A stretch of DNA of 64,000 bases, from assembly GCF_024436035.1 (NCBI RefSeq), contig NZ_JANFNG010000002.1:310001-374000 (forward strand). Direction: 5' to 3'. Numbering within the stretch: position 1 is the stretch's first letter; every line of letters starts with the position of its first letter. Below, piece by piece: positions 34,992 to 44,091 of the stretch. Source of the stretch: Streptomyces humicola. GTDB taxonomy: Bacteria; Actinomycetota; Actinomycetes; Streptomycetales; Streptomycetaceae. Both the position numbers and the translations under genes were made by a program. Below the pieces are notes generated by a model. That model did not search any database, was not told the origin of the DNA, and was given only the letters and a program-made list of their open reading frames with translations.

Positions 34992-37226
34992 ATGGCCACC
35001 GCCTTGTACCGCCTCGGACGCCTCGCCTTCCGGCGCCGGCGACTCGTCCTCGCAGCCTGGCTGGCGGCCATTGCCGCCGTTGTCAGCTGCGTGTTCGCCT
35101 TCGGAGGCGCCGACAAGCTCGACGACGCCTTCACCATCCCCGGCTCCCAGTCGCAGCAGGCGCTGGACCGGATGCAGCACGACTTCCCGGCCGCCGCCGG
35201 CACCAGCGCGCAGATCGTCTTCACCGCTCCGGCCGGGCACAAGGTGACCGACCCGGTGGGGCAGGCAGCCATCCGCTCCGCGCTCGCCGAGGCCGCACAC
35301 GCCCCGCAGGTTGCCAAGGTCATCGACCCCTTCACCGCCGGCACCGTCTCCCCCGACCGCACCACCGCCGTCGCCCAGGTCCAGTACCAGGTCAAGAACA
35401 ACCAACTGGCCTCCGACGCCCTCGACAAGCTCACCTCGGCCGCCGACGGCGCCGAGCGGGCCGGCCTCGACGTCAAGGTCGGCGGCGCCGCATACGGCAC
35501 CACCGGTGCCAAGCCGGGCGGCGAGGACGCGATCGGCGTCGCCGTGGCCGTGGTGGTCCTCGCCCTCACCTTCGGCTCGCTGCTGACCGCCGGCATGCCC
35601 CTGCTCAGCGCCGCCTTCGGGGTCGCCGTCGGGCTCGGCGGCATCCTCGCCCTGACGGGGGCGGCGACCATCTCCTCCACGGCGCTCACACTGGCGCTGA
35701 TGATCGCGCTCGCTGTCGGCATCGACTACGCGCTGTTCATCGTCACCCGGCACCGCTCCCAACTCGCCCAGGGCATGGACCCGTTGGAGTCGGCCGCCCG
35801 CGCGGTCGGCACCGCGGGCAGCGCGGTGGCCTTCGCCGGCCTCACCGTGGTGATCGCCATGGCCGGGCTCTCAGTGGTCGGCATTCCGTTCCTGACCGTC
35901 ATGGGGCTGTGCGCCGCAGCAGCGGTGCTCGCCGCCGTCGCGGTCGCCGTCACGCTGCTGCCCGCGGTCCTGGGCTTCGCCGGCCACCGGCTGACGCCCA
36001 GGACCGGGTCCCGTACCGCGCGCCGCGAGCGCGCCATCGCCGAGGCCGGCGACGACCGGCCGGCGAACATGGGCGAACGGTGGATACGCACCGCCACCCG
36101 GCGCCCGCTGCTGACCCTCCTCGTGGTCGTCGCCGCGCTCGGCGCGCTCGCCTGGCCCGCCCGCAGCCTCCAGCTCGCCCTGCCCGACAACTCCACGGCG
36201 CCCGCGGGCAGTTCGCAGCGCGTTGCCTACGACGAGATCACCAAGGCGTTCGGCCCGGGCTTCAACGGACCGCTGCTCGTCCTCGCCGACACCGGCCACA
36301 GCCCCGACCCGGCCGCCGCCACGGCGAAGATCGCCTCCGCCATCCGCACCATGCCCGGTGTGGCCGCCGTGGCCCCGGCCGCGGCCAACCCGGCGACGCA
36401 CACCGCACTGATCCAGGTGATCCCGGCCAGCGCCCCGAGCGACCAGGCGACCAAGGACCTCGTCACCCACATCCGCGACCAGGCGGCTCCCCTCCAGCAG
36501 GGCACTGGCGCCACCATCGCCGTCACCGGCAACACCGCAGTGGGCATCGACGTCTCCGCCAAGCTCAGCGCGGCGATGCTCCCGTTCGCCGCCGTCGTGG
36601 TCGGCCTCTCCCTCGTGCTGCTGCTCCTGGTCTTCCGCTCACTGGTGGTGCCGTTCAAGGCCGCGGCCGGTTTTCTGCTCTCGGTCGCCGCGACGTTCGG
36701 CGCCGTCGTCGGGGTCTTCCAATGGGGCCACCTCGGCGGGCTCATCGGCGTGGACCGCACCGGCCCGGCCGCCAGCTTCCTGCCGATCATCGTGATGGCC
36801 GTACTGTTCGGTCTCGCCATGGACTACGAGGTCTTCCTCGTCTCCCGTATGCGCGAGTCCTACGTCCGCACCGGCCGCCCGCTCGACGCCGTGCGCACGG
36901 GGGCGCGCCACGCCGCCCGCGTGGTCACCGCCGCCGCAGTGATCATGTTCTCCGTCTTCGCCGCCTTCGTCAGCAGCGACAGCATGATCCTCAAGCAGAT
37001 CGCGTTCTCGCTCGCCCTCGGCATCCTCATCGACGCCTTCGTGATCCGCATGACCTTCGTCCCCGCCGTCCTCGCCCTGGCCGGGCGCGGGGCCTGGTGG
37101 CTGCCGCGGTGGCTGGCCCGCCTGCTGCCGCAGCTCGACATCGAAGGCGAGCGCCTCCACCCTGCAGGTCCCGCCCCCGAGGAGTCACGGGCCTCCAGCG
37201 CTTCCCCTGTCACCGCCACGCGCTGA
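34992..37226 (+). CDS. MMPL-family membrane transporter
   Basis: A 744-residue RND-superfamily protein with two homologous halves. Each has one helix, a large extracytoplasmic loop, and a five-helix bundle. The conserved energy-coupling motifs are GIDYALFIVTRHR in half one and GLAMDYEVFLVSRMRE in half two. It probably exports a lipid or hydrophobic metabolite. The true start (ATG 34992, GGGAAC upstream) begins with a basic stretch before helix 1. The 3' end overlaps the convergent hydrolase gene by ~40 bp. Confidence 0.92.
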   Translation: MATALYRLGRLAFRRRRLVLAAWLAAIAAVVSCVFAFGGADKLDDAFTIPGSQSQQALDRMQHDFPAAAGTSAQIVFTAPAGHKVTDPVGQAAIRSALAEAAHAPQVAKVIDPFTAGTVSPDRTTAVAQVQYQVKNNQLASDALDKLTSAADGAERAGLDVKVGGAAYGTTGAKPGGEDAIGVAVAVVVLALTFGSLLTAGMPLLSAAFGVAVGLGGILALTGAATISSTALTLALMIALAVGIDYALFIVTRHRSQLAQGMDPLESAARAVGTAGSAVAFAGLTVVIAMAGLSVVGIPFLTVMGLCAAAAVLAAVAVAVTLLPAVLGFAGHRLTPRTGSRTARRERAIAEAGDDRPANMGERWIRTATRRPLLTLLVVVAALGALAWPARSLQLALPDNSTAPAGSSQRVAYDEITKAFGPGFNGPLLVLADTGHSPDPAAATAKIASAIRTMPGVAAVAPAAANPATHTALIQVIPASAPSDQATKDLVTHIRDQAAPLQQGTGATIAVTGNTAVGIDVSAKLSAAMLPFAAVVVGLSLVLLLLVFRSLVVPFKAAAGFLLSVAATFGAVVGVFQWGHLGGLIGVDRTGPAASFLPIIVMAVLFGLAMDYEVFLVSRMRESYVRTGRPLDAVRTGARHAARVVTAAAVIMFSVFAAFVSSDSMILKQIAFSLALGILIDAFVIRMTFVPAVLALAGRGAWWLPRWLARLLPQLDIEGERLHPAGPAPEESRASSASPVTATR

Positions 37227-38057
37227 GGTGGGGACGAACTCCCGCAGCAGCCGCGTCAGCAGCTCCGGCCGGTCCTCCGGGATCAGGGTGTAGCTGTCGT
37301 CGACCTCGACCAGACGGACGTCGTCGAACAACTGCGCCAGTCGGCGGCCGTGGTGACGTGGCATCAGCTTGTCCTGCTTCGCCCAGACGACCAGGACCGG
37401 CCGTTCGAACGTGCACAGCCGGTCGGACCAGTCCAGCAGCGTCTGCCGGGGCGGCACGGACCGTACGTACCTGGCCAGGTCGCGGCGCACCAGGGGCGAG
37501 GTTGTCGCCGGACGGAACCACCCGTCCATCACCTCCTTGGGCACCGGGCGCTTGCTCATCCACCCCCAGCCGCCCGGTGCCCGGCGGAAGGCCTTGAACC
37601 GCAGCAGCTTCATGGTGGCGCTCAGCCCGCCGGGCGTCCGGGCGGCAAGCGCCACCATGCGGCCCGGCAGCCCGGGCGGGTAGTTGTCGAAGGCTTCGCA
37701 TGAGGTGAGCACGAGCCGGGCGATCCGGTCCGCCCTGCCCTCCGGGATCAGCAGTTGCGCTCCGCCCCAGTCGTTGAGCACCAAGGTCACCTCGCGCAGG
37801 TCGAGCCGGTCGAGGAACTCGGCGACCAGCAGGGCGAGTCCGCGCAGGCTCAGATCGGCGTCGGGGCGCATGGGCCGGCGGTGGGCGCCGAGCGGAAGCG
37901 TGGGGAGCACACAGCGGTAGTCCGCGCGCAGACCAGGCACGACCTTGCGCCACACCGTGCTGTCGATGGTGAGTCCGTGCAGGAACACCACGACCGGCCC
38001 GTCCCCTCCCGTGTCCTCGTAGTCGACGGGCCCTGCGGTCAGCTCGATCCCCGGCAT
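37185..38057 (-). CDS. Alpha/beta hydrolase with altered catalytic triad
   Basis: A 290-residue alpha/beta-hydrolase fold protein. The oxyanion loop is VVFLHGLTIDSTVWRKV and the nucleophile elbow LVLNDWGGAQ, with Asp as in haloalkane dehalogenases and epoxide hydrolases. The acid region is WAKQDKLMP. At the place of the catalytic His the sequence is DDSYTLIPEDRPELL: Tyr/Thr rather than the usual Ser-Gly-His. Either catalysis differs or it is a non-hydrolytic member. The ribosome-binding site is GGAGGGAAC. Convergent with the MMPL gene. Confidence 0.8.
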   Translation of the reverse strand: MPGIELTAGPVDYEDTGGDGPVVVFLHGLTIDSTVWRKVVPGLRADYRCVLPTLPLGAHRRPMRPDADLSLRGLALLVAEFLDRLDLREVTLVLNDWGGAQLLIPEGRADRIARLVLTSCEAFDNYPPGLPGRMVALAARTPGGLSATMKLLRFKAFRRAPGGWGWMSKRPVPKEVMDGWFRPATTSPLVRRDLARYVRSVPPRQTLLDWSDRLCTFERPVLVVWAKQDKLMPRHHGRRLAQLFDDVRLVEVDDSYTLIPEDRPELLTRLLREFVPTSARGGDRGSAGGP

Positions 38058-38078
38058 GTTCCCTCCACTCCCCCGGCG

Positions 38079-39206
38079 TCAGCTGACCCGCGCCCGCGAG
38101 GGCCCCTTGCGGTCGTGCAGCCAGCTGGTCAGAGCCTGCGCGATCTGGTCGGCGGGCGCCACGCCAGGGAGACGCAGCGGCTCCCGGGCCCGGATCAGCG
38201 CGTCGTGGATGCCGTTCGCCACACGCCACGTGCGCGCATCGTCCGTACGGTCCGAGCCGCCCGAACCGTCCGGGCCGCCCGTTTCGGCGAGGCCGACGGC
38301 ACCCCGCATGATGTCGGTGTAAACGGACTGGACGCGCTTGTAGGCCAGGTAGTACGGGAGGTCCTCCGCCGCCCCGGCGACGGCGGGCGGCAGCGCCGCC
38401 GCGACCGCCTCGCGCCACAGCTCGGTCATCCGCTCCTCCTGATCGGGCGGATACCGCATCAGATGCAGATGGGTCGCCAGGTCGTAGACCGGGTCACCGA
38501 TCCGGGCCAGCTCCCAGTCGATGGTCCACAGGTCGCCCGCGCGATCGACGATGAGGTTCTCGCGGTGCAGATCGCCGTGGAGGAGACGGTAGGGACGCGG
38601 CGTCAGTTCCGGCAGCTCCTTGGCGACGACGCGCAGCGCCTCGTCGGGTACTCCGACGGCTTTGAACAACGCCTCGAACTCGGTGCGATGCGGTTCGTAG
38701 ACCTCTCCCGCCGTGTGGTCGACGAGACGGGCGAGGAACCCGCTGGAGTCGTCACTGTGCACCAGGCTCATGTGTTCTTCGTGGCCCGGAGCCCGCTCCT
38801 GCCGCAGTCCGCTGACATCGATGCGGGCGAGGCTCCCGAACAGCTCCGCCAACTGGCTGAGGTGGTGCTCCGCGATCGGCCGGTCCGGTCCGGTGAGCGT
38901 GCCGAGAGTTTCTCCCTCGATGAAGCTGTGCACGGACATCCGTCCGTCCACCGGCACCACTTCGGGGATGCGCGGCACTTTGCCCTGCAGGTCGGCGAGG
39001 AGTTCTTCGTCGGAGGAGAAGCACCGCAGGTCATACCAGAAGATCCCGGGCCTCGGCTCGCGCAGCTTCAGCCAGGAGAAGCGCCGCCCGAGCTCGGAGC
39101 CGGGGTCGAGCCGCACTGCGTAGGCCTCGTGGTGGTGGCCCTTCAAGGGGCCCTCCACTCGGTCCGCTCCCAGTCGGCAGGCGACTGCCGCAGTCGTCGT
39201 GGTCAC
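38079..39206 (-). CDS. Phosphotransferase (aminoglycoside phosphotransferase fold)
   Basis: A 375-residue kinase-like protein with an intact catalytic core. LHGDLHRENLIVD is the catalytic loop (Asp base and Asn), and LWTIDWELARIGDPVYDLA is the metal-binding loop. The N-terminal lobe has FSWLKLREP as the candidate ATP lysine strand. It phosphorylates a small molecule; the substrate cannot be named. It ends 21 bp before the hydrolase start on the same strand, so may form an operon with it. Confidence 0.85.
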   Translation of the reverse strand: MTTTTAAVACRLGADRVEGPLKGHHHEAYAVRLDPGSELGRRFSWLKLREPRPGIFWYDLRCFSSDEELLADLQGKVPRIPEVVPVDGRMSVHSFIEGETLGTLTGPDRPIAEHHLSQLAELFGSLARIDVSGLRQERAPGHEEHMSLVHSDDSSGFLARLVDHTAGEVYEPHRTEFEALFKAVGVPDEALRVVAKELPELTPRPYRLLHGDLHRENLIVDRAGDLWTIDWELARIGDPVYDLATHLHLMRYPPDQEERMTELWREAVAAALPPAVAGAAEDLPYYLAYKRVQSVYTDIMRGAVGLAETGGPDGSGGSDRTDDARTWRVANGIHDALIRAREPLRLPGVAPADQIAQALTSWLHDRKGPSRARVS

Positions 39207-39296
39207 CGGATTCCTCGACCGTGGTTCGTGTTGCGACGAGCGTAGTGCCCTGGCCCCCCTCCGACACGCGGTACAGGGGTGTGCAACACCGAATAG

Positions 39297-40031
39297 TTAT
39301 GCAGTCAGGGCCGCTTGGTGGAGCGTCTCCAGGTCGAGGACGACATGGCGGGCACCCGCGGCATGCAGCTGCGCGGCCCGGTCCGTGTCGTTGCGCGCAT
39401 ACCCCAGGAAGGTGACGCCGGCGCGGAGTGCAGCCGTGTAGTCGTCAGGTGAGTCGCCGATCATCAGGCAGTCGGCTGCCCCGGCCCCCGTCGTCTCCAG
39501 CGCCTGTTCCAGACAGAAGGGATCGGGCTTCATCTGCGCCGGATCGGAGGTGCGGCCGTGGATGTGCCGGCCGAAGTACCCGTCGAGGCCCCGGGCCCGC
39601 AGATAACTGGACGCGGCGAGCGGGGAGTTGTTGGTGGTGACGGCGACTACGCGGCTGCGTGCAGCAAGCAGGCCGACGAGGGGGTCGGCGTACGGTGTCG
39701 GGACGGCGGAGCGGACGGCGAGCAGCTCCTGTCCGGTGAGCAGCTCCTCCAGCGCGGCGATGCGGTCGTGGTTGACGGACCCCCGTAACGCCGCCGCGGT
39801 GTCACGGAGCACCTGAATCGGATCGTCACACTCCGTCACCGCGTCGGGGAGAACAGGAAGGAGCCGCCACCGGTCGAGTCGCTCCTTGAGCATTTGTGCG
39901 GCTCTGGGCGCCGGCAGACCGGCGAAGAGCCTGGCCAGCGGACCGTCGAAGTCGAACAGGATGCACTTGGCGGAGCGGATCAGATCGCGGAGAACGCGTA
40001 TGTCGCTGGGAACGGGCGGCGGCAAGGTCAC
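39297..40031 (-). CDS. HAD-superfamily hydrolase
   Basis: A 244-residue phosphatase-like protein. Motif I CILFDFDGPLARL (nucleophile Asp and acid Asp), motif II TTNNSPL, motif III Lys in KPDPFCLEQAL, and motif IV MIGDSPDDYTAAL. The helical cap between motifs I and II is of the phosphoglycolate phosphatase type. The GTG start overlaps the gntR stop (GTGA), so it is translationally coupled to that regulator. Confidence 0.88.
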   Translation of the reverse strand: MTLPPPVPSDIRVLRDLIRSAKCILFDFDGPLARLFAGLPAPRAAQMLKERLDRWRLLPVLPDAVTECDDPIQVLRDTAAALRGSVNHDRIAALEELLTGQELLAVRSAVPTPYADPLVGLLAARSRVVAVTTNNSPLAASSYLRARGLDGYFGRHIHGRTSDPAQMKPDPFCLEQALETTGAGAADCLMIGDSPDDYTAALRAGVTFLGYARNDTDRAAQLHAAGARHVVLDLETLHQAALTA

Positions 40032-40906
40032 TCGAAGAGTGTCAGTGGTTGGGCAAGGGTTGACCAGTAGGAGTCGAACCACTCCAAGGACTGCTTCACA
40101 TAGTCCGCACCGTACTGGCCGTCGGTGTCGGAGTAGTGGAAGAGCGTGGCCTGCAGCCCGAGGACGTCGAAGATCTCCATCGTCTCGTCCCCGTAGGTCA
40201 CCGCACGCTTGATGACGTTGTAGTAACCGGAGAGCGCTTCCTTGCCGTTGAGCACATAGAGCTTCTGCACGGGGGTGATCGGGACCGATCTGATCTCCAC
40301 CGACACGTCGGGGACGAGGTCGAGGTCCGCGAGCTCGGCGAGCTTGTTCTGAAAGGTGAGCGCGTGGCTGTGCACCAGCTGCCGCAACCGCTGCAGCGGC
40401 CTTGCGTCCGCCGGGTCGCCGACCAGCTGCGGTAGTGCGATGCGGGCCGTGGGACTGGGCAGCAACAGCCGTACAGCGATCGACGCCGGCCCGATCTCAC
40501 GGCTCCAGATGCGCGAGAGCGGCTTCTGCACCGCCGTGTTGAGCGTCTCACTGGTGATGCAGAAGGCGTCCAGGGCCACGTGCTCCGCTTCGAACGCCGC
40601 GTCGAGGCGGTCGGCGAGCTCCGAGCGCGCCACCTTGGGGCGAGACCGACCCGACCGGCCGGACCGGTCGAGCACATACGCGCCGCGACCCCGCTGGGAG
40701 TCGATGTAACCGCCCTCCCACAGCTCTTTCAGCGCCCGCTGAACGGTCGTCCTGGCCACGTCGAAATGCCTGCTCAGTGACGACTGCGTCGGGAGCTGGT
40801 CTCCGACGGCGTACTGCCCGGTGTCGATCGCGGCACGCAGCTCCTCGGCGATGCGGCGGTAGGGCGGCACCGGCGCATCGTGGACGGCCGAGTCATGCGG
40901 GCTCAC
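40028..40906 (-). CDS. GntR-family transcriptional regulator
   Basis: A 292-residue regulator. The winged helix is PPYRRIAEELRAAIDTGQYAVGDQLPTQ, then HFDVARTTVQRALKEL and GRGAYV. A ~190-residue C-terminal domain is not of the common FadR/UTRA type. The GTG at 40906 follows TACTGT by 6 bp, a possible leaderless promoter; a TTG 27 bp earlier is the alternative. It is coupled to the HAD gene. Repeats of TCAACT/AGTTGA lie in its promoter. Confidence 0.85.
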   Translation of the reverse strand: MSPHDSAVHDAPVPPYRRIAEELRAAIDTGQYAVGDQLPTQSSLSRHFDVARTTVQRALKELWEGGYIDSQRGRGAYVLDRSGRSGRSRPKVARSELADRLDAAFEAEHVALDAFCITSETLNTAVQKPLSRIWSREIGPASIAVRLLLPSPTARIALPQLVGDPADARPLQRLRQLVHSHALTFQNKLAELADLDLVPDVSVEIRSVPITPVQKLYVLNGKEALSGYYNVIKRAVTYGDETMEIFDVLGLQATLFHYSDTDGQYGADYVKQSLEWFDSYWSTLAQPLTLFE

Positions 40907-40929
40907 AAGCAAACAGTACAACTGCCCGC

Positions 40930-41032
40930 TCAACTAGGGAAGTTGACCGACACCTGTTTGCGGATCTGCAGCGCCAGGGAACCACATGAATGAGACTAGT
41001 CAATCAACTCACCTAATACAACTGAGAGTTGA
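40930..41032. promoter_or_regulatory. TCAACT/AGTTGA repeats in the gntR upstream region
   Basis: TCAACT-AGGGA-AGTTGA (40930-40946) lies on the expected -35 side of gntR. A second pair TCAACTC (41004-41010) and GAGTTGA (41026-41032) lies 60 bp further, toward the divergent 55-codon gene. Repetition of one hexamer in both orientations suggests a GntR operator set controlling both directions. Confidence 0.5.
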
Positions 41033-41140
41033 CGGATTTGACTCAACGGGGGTTCCGCGTCACGCCCGCCCAATGACGTACGGACGAATCGCCGCCACCC
41101 GCCTTCAGCCAGGAATCGTGCACCGAAGGAGGGATCCACC

Positions 41141-41308
41141 ATGACGGTTCTCAGCTTGTGGGCCTTCGTCGTCGAGCAGCTTGTCGAGTGGAGGTACGGC
41201 GCCGCGGGCGCGGTCGCCTTCGGGCTGTTCACCGTGGGCCGCAAGGCCGGCAACACGACGTTCACCTGCGTCGGCCTCGTGGCGATCGCGCTGCTGCTGG
41301 CCCAGTAG
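41141..41308 (+). CDS. 55-residue membrane protein, function unknown
   Basis: A short frame with an excellent ribosome-binding site (GAAGGAGGGATCCACC before ATG). The product starts with a Trp/Val-rich segment (MTVLSLWAFVVEQLVEW), then a glycine-rich hydrophobic stretch, a basic turn GRKAG, and a hydrophobic C-terminus (VGLVAIALLLAQ). Probably one or two membrane-embedded segments. High third-position GC supports coding. It is divergent from gntR. No family recognised. Confidence 0.6.
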   Translation: MTVLSLWAFVVEQLVEWRYGAAGAVAFGLFTVGRKAGNTTFTCVGLVAIALLLAQ

Positions 41309-41360
41309 CCGCCGCCCGCTCGGGCGAACAAGCAGGGAGGCAGACAGGTAGCCTCGAACG

Positions 41361-42410
41361 ATGCCTCCTCGCGCTCTCATCATCGGTGGCACCGGGCTGA
41401 TCGGCCGCGCCACTGCCCGTCGCCTCCTCGCCGCCGGCTGGCACGTCGATCTCACCGGGCGCAACCCGGACCGTCTCCCGCACGACATCGCGGCCGCCGG
41501 AGGAACGTTCATCGCCGCGGACCGCCATGACCCCGCTCAGCTGCTCGCCGCCCTCGGCGAGGGTACCGACCTGCTCGTCGACTGCATCTGCTACACGGCC
41601 GCCGACGCACGGCTGCTGCTGCCCCTGACGCGCGCCGCGGCGTCGACGGTGATGATTTCGAGCAAGGCGGTCTATGCCGACGCGGCCGGCAACCACTCCA
41701 ACTCCCCGGTCGCTCCGGTCTTCGACGGCCCGGTCCGCGAGGACCAGCCGACGGTGGCCCCCGGTGACGGGGATTACCGCACGCGCGAGGGGTACGGCGC
41801 CAACAAGGTCGCCGCCGAGCATGTGCTGCTCGACAGCGGCAGCCCGGTGACGGTGCTGCGGCCCTCGCGCATTCACGGGGCGGGTGCCGCGCGGCCGCGC
41901 GAGTGGTTCTTCGTCAAGCGGGTGCTCGACCGGCGTCCGGCCGTCCTGCTGGCGCACCGGGGCGCCGGTGTGGTCCACACGACAGCGGCCGCCAACATCG
42001 CGGCACTCATCGAACTCGCCGCGGCACGCCCCGGCCGGCGGATCCTGAACAGCGCCGATCCCGACGCGCCGAGCGCTCTGCAGATCTCGCGCACGATCGC
42101 CGGGCGGCTCGGCCATGTCTGGGACGAGGTGCTGCTCGACCGCGATCCCGAGGAGACGGTGGGCCACCACCCCTGGGACGCGCCGCACCCGTTCGTCCTC
42201 GACACCTGCGCGGCCGAAGCACTCGGATACACCCCGGCAGGCGATTACGCGGCCACCGTCGCGGACGAGGTGGAATGGCTCGTCTCCGGGGCCCGCGGCA
42301 GTGAAGGCGCCGAGTTCGTCGACGGTCTTGTCCGCGACGCATACTTCGCCCCGCTTTTCGACTACGAGGCCGAGGACCGCTACCTCGCGGAGGAGGAGAA
42401 GCGTTCGTGA
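41361..42410 (+). CDS. NAD-dependent epimerase/dehydratase (extended SDR)
   Basis: A 349-residue protein. The Rossmann fold starts LIIGGTGLIGRATARRL, with TGRN after strand 2. Catalytic YGANK (Tyr-x3-Lys) is at ~155, with SSKAVYAD as the Ser strand. The C-terminal region contains an NAD-epimerase-like substrate domain (RPSRIHG). It modifies a sugar nucleotide or similar compound; the substrate is unknown. It begins 52 bp after the small membrane protein gene. Its ribosome-binding site is weak. Confidence 0.83.
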   Translation: MPPRALIIGGTGLIGRATARRLLAAGWHVDLTGRNPDRLPHDIAAAGGTFIAADRHDPAQLLAALGEGTDLLVDCICYTAADARLLLPLTRAAASTVMISSKAVYADAAGNHSNSPVAPVFDGPVREDQPTVAPGDGDYRTREGYGANKVAAEHVLLDSGSPVTVLRPSRIHGAGAARPREWFFVKRVLDRRPAVLLAHRGAGVVHTTAAANIAALIELAAARPGRRILNSADPDAPSALQISRTIAGRLGHVWDEVLLDRDPEETVGHHPWDAPHPFVLDTCAAEALGYTPAGDYAATVADEVEWLVSGARGSEGAEFVDGLVRDAYFAPLFDYEAEDRYLAEEEKRS

Positions 42411-42414
42411 CCGG

Positions 42415-43197
42415 TCACCGCCCGGCCCGGTGGATGTACGCAGTGGTGGTGGTCAGCGGCCTGAAGCCGAGCCGCTGGAGGATCGGGCGGCTCTGGTCGG
42501 ACGCGTCGACCTGCAGGTAGCGGTATCCGCAGTCGGCCGCGATACGGGCGCGGTGGGCCACGAGAGCGCGGTAGATGCCGCGTCCGCGCCAGCCGGTGAC
42601 TGTGCCCCCGCCCCACAGGCCGGCGAAGCCGGTGCCCTGGTACAGCTCCATGCGTGCCGCGCTCACCGGTACCTCCCCGGCCATGGCCACGACGGCGACG
42701 ACCGCATCAGGCCGCTCGGCCAGCTGGGCGCGCAGCCGGTGCCCGATGCGTGAGCGCCCCGCGCCGAACGCCTGCTCGTGGACCTCGGCCACGAGCTCGG
42801 CGCCGACCGCATCGGTCACCGGTCGCAGGCGGACGCCTTCGGGCAGGACGACGGCGGTGGGCACGTCCTCGATCCGGGCGGCCATCAGCGTCTCCTCGGG
42901 CTCGGGGGTGAAACCGGCCGCCCGCAGCCGTGCGGCGAGGTCACGGGGGCGGTCGTGCGCGTAGAGCTTCCACTCGAAGTCACGGCCGAGCGAGGTGAAG
43001 TAGCTCACCTGTGCGGCGATGGCCGCGTCCACGCCGTCCCGGTCGAGGTCCGACCAGACGACGCCGTTCCAGCCGCCGGCCGCGCCGACCTGCCGTACGA
43101 CGCCAGCAGACCGCTCGATCCTGGCTCCGGGCCCGTCCGGCCGTGCGTTGTGCCGCATCTGCTGGTCGTAGGCCGCCAGCACAGCATCGCGATCCAT
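42415..43197 (-). CDS. GNAT-family N-acetyltransferase
   Basis: A 260-residue protein with two GNAT-like halves. The active C-terminal domain has LWGGGTVTGWRGRGIYRALVAHR (acetyl-CoA pyrophosphate loop GxxGxG/A) and a last block PILQRLGFRPL. The start was set at MDRDAVLAAYDQQMR, because the extra 12 codons upstream overlap an unrelated stretch. It ends 5 bp after the convergent epimerase stop. Substrate unknown. Confidence 0.8.
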   Translation of the reverse strand: MDRDAVLAAYDQQMRHNARPDGPGARIERSAGVVRQVGAAGGWNGVVWSDLDRDGVDAAIAAQVSYFTSLGRDFEWKLYAHDRPRDLAARLRAAGFTPEPEETLMAARIEDVPTAVVLPEGVRLRPVTDAVGAELVAEVHEQAFGAGRSRIGHRLRAQLAERPDAVVAVVAMAGEVPVSAARMELYQGTGFAGLWGGGTVTGWRGRGIYRALVAHRARIAADCGYRYLQVDASDQSRPILQRLGFRPLTTTTAYIHRAGR

Positions 43198-43254
43198 CCG
43201 CTCACTCAAGCTGTGCGCGGATGCGCACGGCAACCGGTTTTCCCGGGCACGCCA

Positions 43255-43293
43255 AAGGGCGGCGGCGCCCCGGTGCGGGGTGCCGCCGCCCTT
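43255..43293 (-). terminator. Strong hairpin after the first SLT gene
   Basis: Arms AAGGGCGGCGGC and GCCGCCGCCCTT (12 bp, perfect) enclose a 15 nt loop. It starts 21 bp beyond the stop of the transglycosylase gene on the minus strand. Likely factor-independent terminator; it lacks a long U tract, as is common in Streptomyces. Confidence 0.75.
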
Positions 43294-43313
43294 GCCGGCG
43301 CATGGCGGATGCG

Positions 43314-43772
43314 TCAGTAGGCGGAGTTCACCTTGTCGATCGAGCCGTACTTGTGGGCCGCGTAGTTGGCAGCAGCCGTGATGTTGGCGACCGGGTCGTA
43401 GATGTTGTTGGAGGTGCCGGCGACGTGGAAGCTCTTGAACGTCGGGTCGATCACCTGCAGCAGCCCCTTGGAGGGGATGCCCTTCTTCGCGTTGGAGTCC
43501 CAGTTGTTGATCGCCTGCGGGTTGCCATTCGACTCACGCATCAGGTTGCGCTTGATGCCGTCGTAGCTGCCCGGGATGCCCTTCTTATGCATGATTGCGA
43601 GCGACTGCTTGATCCAGGCGTCCACATTCCCGTGGGCGCGGGGAGCGGCGGATGCGCTCGGCGCGGCAACGGTGGCGGCCAGAACGGTCAGGCCGGCGGC
43701 GGCGATACCGCTCAGGGCGAACTTGCGGGCCTTGGCCATACGGCGGGTCGTGGGCGTGGTGGGGCGCTGCAT
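43314..43772 (-). CDS. Secreted transglycosylase (SLT domain), paralogue A
   Basis: A 152-residue preprotein. Twin basic N-terminus (TTRRMAKARKFAL), hydrophobic core, and cleavage near ASAAP. The catalytic domain: SYDGIKRNLMRESNGNP with the Glu, NNWDSNAKKGIPSKGLLQVI (GLLQ motif) and AAANYAAHKYGS. It cuts peptidoglycan glycan strands during growth or sporulation. A second copy lies 700 bp upstream; the catalytic domains are about 70% identical by eye. The start has AGAGGTAA upstream. A conserved 53 bp element lies ~146 bp before the gene. Confidence 0.92.
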   Translation of the reverse strand: MQRPTTPTTRRMAKARKFALSGIAAAGLTVLAATVAAPSASAAPRAHGNVDAWIKQSLAIMHKKGIPGSYDGIKRNLMRESNGNPQAINNWDSNAKKGIPSKGLLQVIDPTFKSFHVAGTSNNIYDPVANITAAANYAAHKYGSIDKVNSAY

Positions 43773-43917
43773 ACGAGAGTTACCTCTTTCGTCGGGGACC
43801 CCATAAGTGTTATCGGGATAAATAGGGCAAAACAAGGCGCAATTTCGTGACGGGGCTACGAGGTGCTTTCGTGTGCGGCCAGGACGATCAGGCGCTGGCC
43901 TTGCCTGCACGGGGAGG

Positions 43918-43970
43918 ATCCCTCCTAGGCGGCTTCGTATGTGACGTGTGCCATATAGGCGAGGTCACAC
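43918..43970 (-). promoter_or_regulatory. Conserved element upstream of SLT gene A (copy 1)
   Basis: Shares ATCCC, CTAGG, GCTTCGTATGTGACGT, GCCATAT and GAGGTCACA at identical spacing with 45206-45258. About 40 of 53 positions are identical. It contains TGTGAC/GTCACA inverted arms 18 bp apart (minus strand). Likely shared regulator site and promoter of the two transglycosylase genes. Confidence 0.75.
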
Positions 43971-44091
43971 CGCGGACCGAGAAAGTGACCCACGCCATAT
44001 TGCCTGGATCACACGCCCTGGACGCCGAACGTCGAATTCAGCGGGAAATAGCCATTGACACGGAGAAAAGGAAAGTCCGGCGCCTGAAGCA

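Noticed and set aside
43918-43970. Simple Crp site
   Set aside because: TGTGAC and GTCACA arms are present, but 18 bp apart, wider than the Crp spacing, and the conserved block extends beyond them.
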